DNA of 64,000 bases from Trichoplax adhaerens (Eukaryota; Placozoa; Uniplacotomia; Trichoplacea; Trichoplacidae): the NCBI RefSeq assembly GCF_000150275.1, contig NW_002060952.1:1416452-1480451 (forward strand), written 5' to 3'. Numbering within the stretch: the stretch's first letter is position 1; each line of letters starts with the position of its first letter. The translations under genes were made by a program, and so were the position numbers. The notes under the pieces were generated by a model, which made no database searches, was not told the origin of the DNA, and saw nothing but the letters and a program-made list of their open reading frames with translations. Shown piece by piece: positions 62,341-64,000 of this stretch.

Positions 62341-63850
62341 AACATTGATGTCAATCGGAGTAATGAAGAGAGGCTGATTAATCAGCCTAGGATAAGACAG
62401 TGAAAGGGAATATATCTGAACAAGGATATACTATATGATCAATAGACTGCTCGATTAGTTCTTAATGGCTTCTCTGATTTATTCTTACACCTCTATATTA
62501 CACTAGAGTGGGTATTTAATGAAGCCTTGATTAGCATTATCTTTAAAATTGTACTTTGATCGGTATATCTATATCGCTAATGTTGATTAAAAGAGAAAAT
62601 TTATTAATAATTCTGTACTTGTATCTACATAGACGTTAATGAACACTGATTGACGTTAATATAAATGGAATAAGGAAAAGCGATTGATTAATAATCAATC
62701 TTTATTAAATACATCAGGGAGAGACACAATGATATACTGTTTAGCAACAGACTTTGCTCGGCTAGGTCTTAATGGATTCTCTGATTAATATTTGATTCTT
62801 TTTTCTCTATGCTATACGAAAGTGCACTAGAGTTGATTGGATTTTATCTTCATAGAGGCCCTAATCAACGTAACATTTTTGATTGTGTATTTTTCTGTAC
62901 TTAGTAATATCGTCAATATTGATTATATTATAAAATAAAATATTTTCGTACTGTACTGGAATTTATGCATACATATGCATTACTAAACAGTAATCGTTGT
63001 CGAATCAGAACTGAGTAATAAAGGGCTGATTACTCGGCTTGCACTCATATCGTACGAGAAAATACATAAGTATAGCAGATAACGCGTTATCAACAGGCGC
63101 TGCTTGATTAATTCTTAATAAAGTCCTTGATTACTATTCCATTAGATTCACATATCTCGATCTATTCGCATATCTTCATGTCGTATGTACGAAAAATGGA
63201 CGGTAAATTAACTTACATTTCAAAGATACCGGTATCTGTTATTTTCACAGGTAATTAATAGCAATATACATCAGAGAAATGATTAAAGGTTGACTGATCT
63301 ACTTGTACGATGAGTTGAACCAGCGCATCTTTAAACTTTAATATTGTACTAATAAATTCAGCTCGATTGATTCGTAATGAAATGCCGAATAATATTTAGA
63401 TTTATTCGATATCTGTCCTCTATAAGAAATAAGAATTGGAATTTAATGCTTTATTTATGTTTTGTCCGTACGGTATGTATCATTATTTCAAGAATAACTA
63501 ATAGCAGACAGTTTAGAGCAATGAAAAGGAACTGATTAAACAATCATGCCAATAGTAAAAGAAGGAAGATTTACACATCATTATACAGTAATATCAATAG
63601 ACTTGATTCCAGCTTTATTAATAAAGTGCCTGATTAATATTACATTAGACTTATTAATATCTATATGTTTACATATTGTCAGTCTGGAACGTCAACTATA
63701 ATTCTATGGTATGGTAGTCGTATTTGCACATATGTTTTATTTTAGCATTAATTAAAATGAATAGAAATCAAAGCGATGAAAGAACTTAGCTAATCAATCT
63801 CGTCAGTGATATGTGGAGGAGGATTTATGCTCGCACATTGGTATTTTTTA
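62341..63850. repeat. Array of a longer ~290-310 bp unit continuing to near the window end
   Basis: Recurring order: ATCGGAGTAATGAA-GAGGCTGATTAATCA, a GATATAC-like stretch, AATAGACT-CTCGATTAGTTCTTAAT and a TTCTCTGATTTATTCTT-like block. Copies start near 62345, 62660, 62985, 63265, 63510 and 63760. They look like a longer, more diverged relative of the preceding array. No genes are seen. Confidence 0.6.
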
Positions 63851-64000
63851 GCAGACTTAATTAGGTTAATTCTTCTTGATGAAGTTTCTATTGAATACTA
63901 ATTTTAATGCGTCTCTATGTTTTCATATTCAGCTATAAGAATAATATAATTTATCAATCATTAGTACTTTGGTTATGCTTATGCGTATATATTATCCTAG

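Noticed and set aside
1-64000. tRNA or rRNA genes
   Set aside because: I looked for B-box-like GGTTCRANYC elements and conserved rRNA blocks and saw none I could support by eye.

Overview
The window reads as nuclear DNA of an early-branching animal. It is AT-rich, its genes are broken by GT-AG introns of roughly 60 bp to 1.4 kb, and the recognisable products are metazoan or general eukaryotic: NOLC1, a mitochondrial MTHFD2-type enzyme, PRPF38A, LITAF-domain proteins, a Roc-COR protein and SPATA6. A placozoan such as Trichoplax would fit the compact genes, low GC and presence of SPATA6 and Roco genes, but the species is inference. Exon models were built by hand from splice signals, phase compatibility and family knowledge.

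Left third (1-16 kb) is gene-rich: NOLC1 (+, 104-3880), MTHFD2 (-, 4892-7363), PRPF38A (+, 8449-11786) and a first LITAF-like gene (+, 13808-15941). MTHFD2 and PRPF38A are head to head, and the 1.1 kb between them is filled with a palindromic TACAGTACTGTA-type array containing a duplicated composite unit.

Middle (16-38 kb): a Roc-COR GTPase exon and a TPR protein lie close together on the minus strand (20.5-24.3 kb) and may be one TPR-Roc-COR gene. Two more LITAF-like genes follow on the plus strand (32513-33487 and 35273-37949). All three LITAF-like genes share strand and intron phases (1 then 2), so they look like an old tandem family.

Right part (38-64 kb) is mostly non-coding. It holds an unrecognised 8-exon gene (-, 48668-52681) and a 12-exon SPATA6 homologue (-, 56620-61122). 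Between and inside these genes lie many local tandem duplications of unrelated 30-310 bp units. A dispersed, apparently non-coding element with conserved hairpins occurs at 29341-30620 and 44069-44776, with a fragment at about 44815-44990.

The genes do not form one pathway. They cover nucleolar biogenesis (NOLC1), mitochondrial folate metabolism (MTHFD2), splicing (PRPF38A), endolysosomal membrane function (LITAF-like), Roco signalling, and ciliary or sperm structure (SPATA6).
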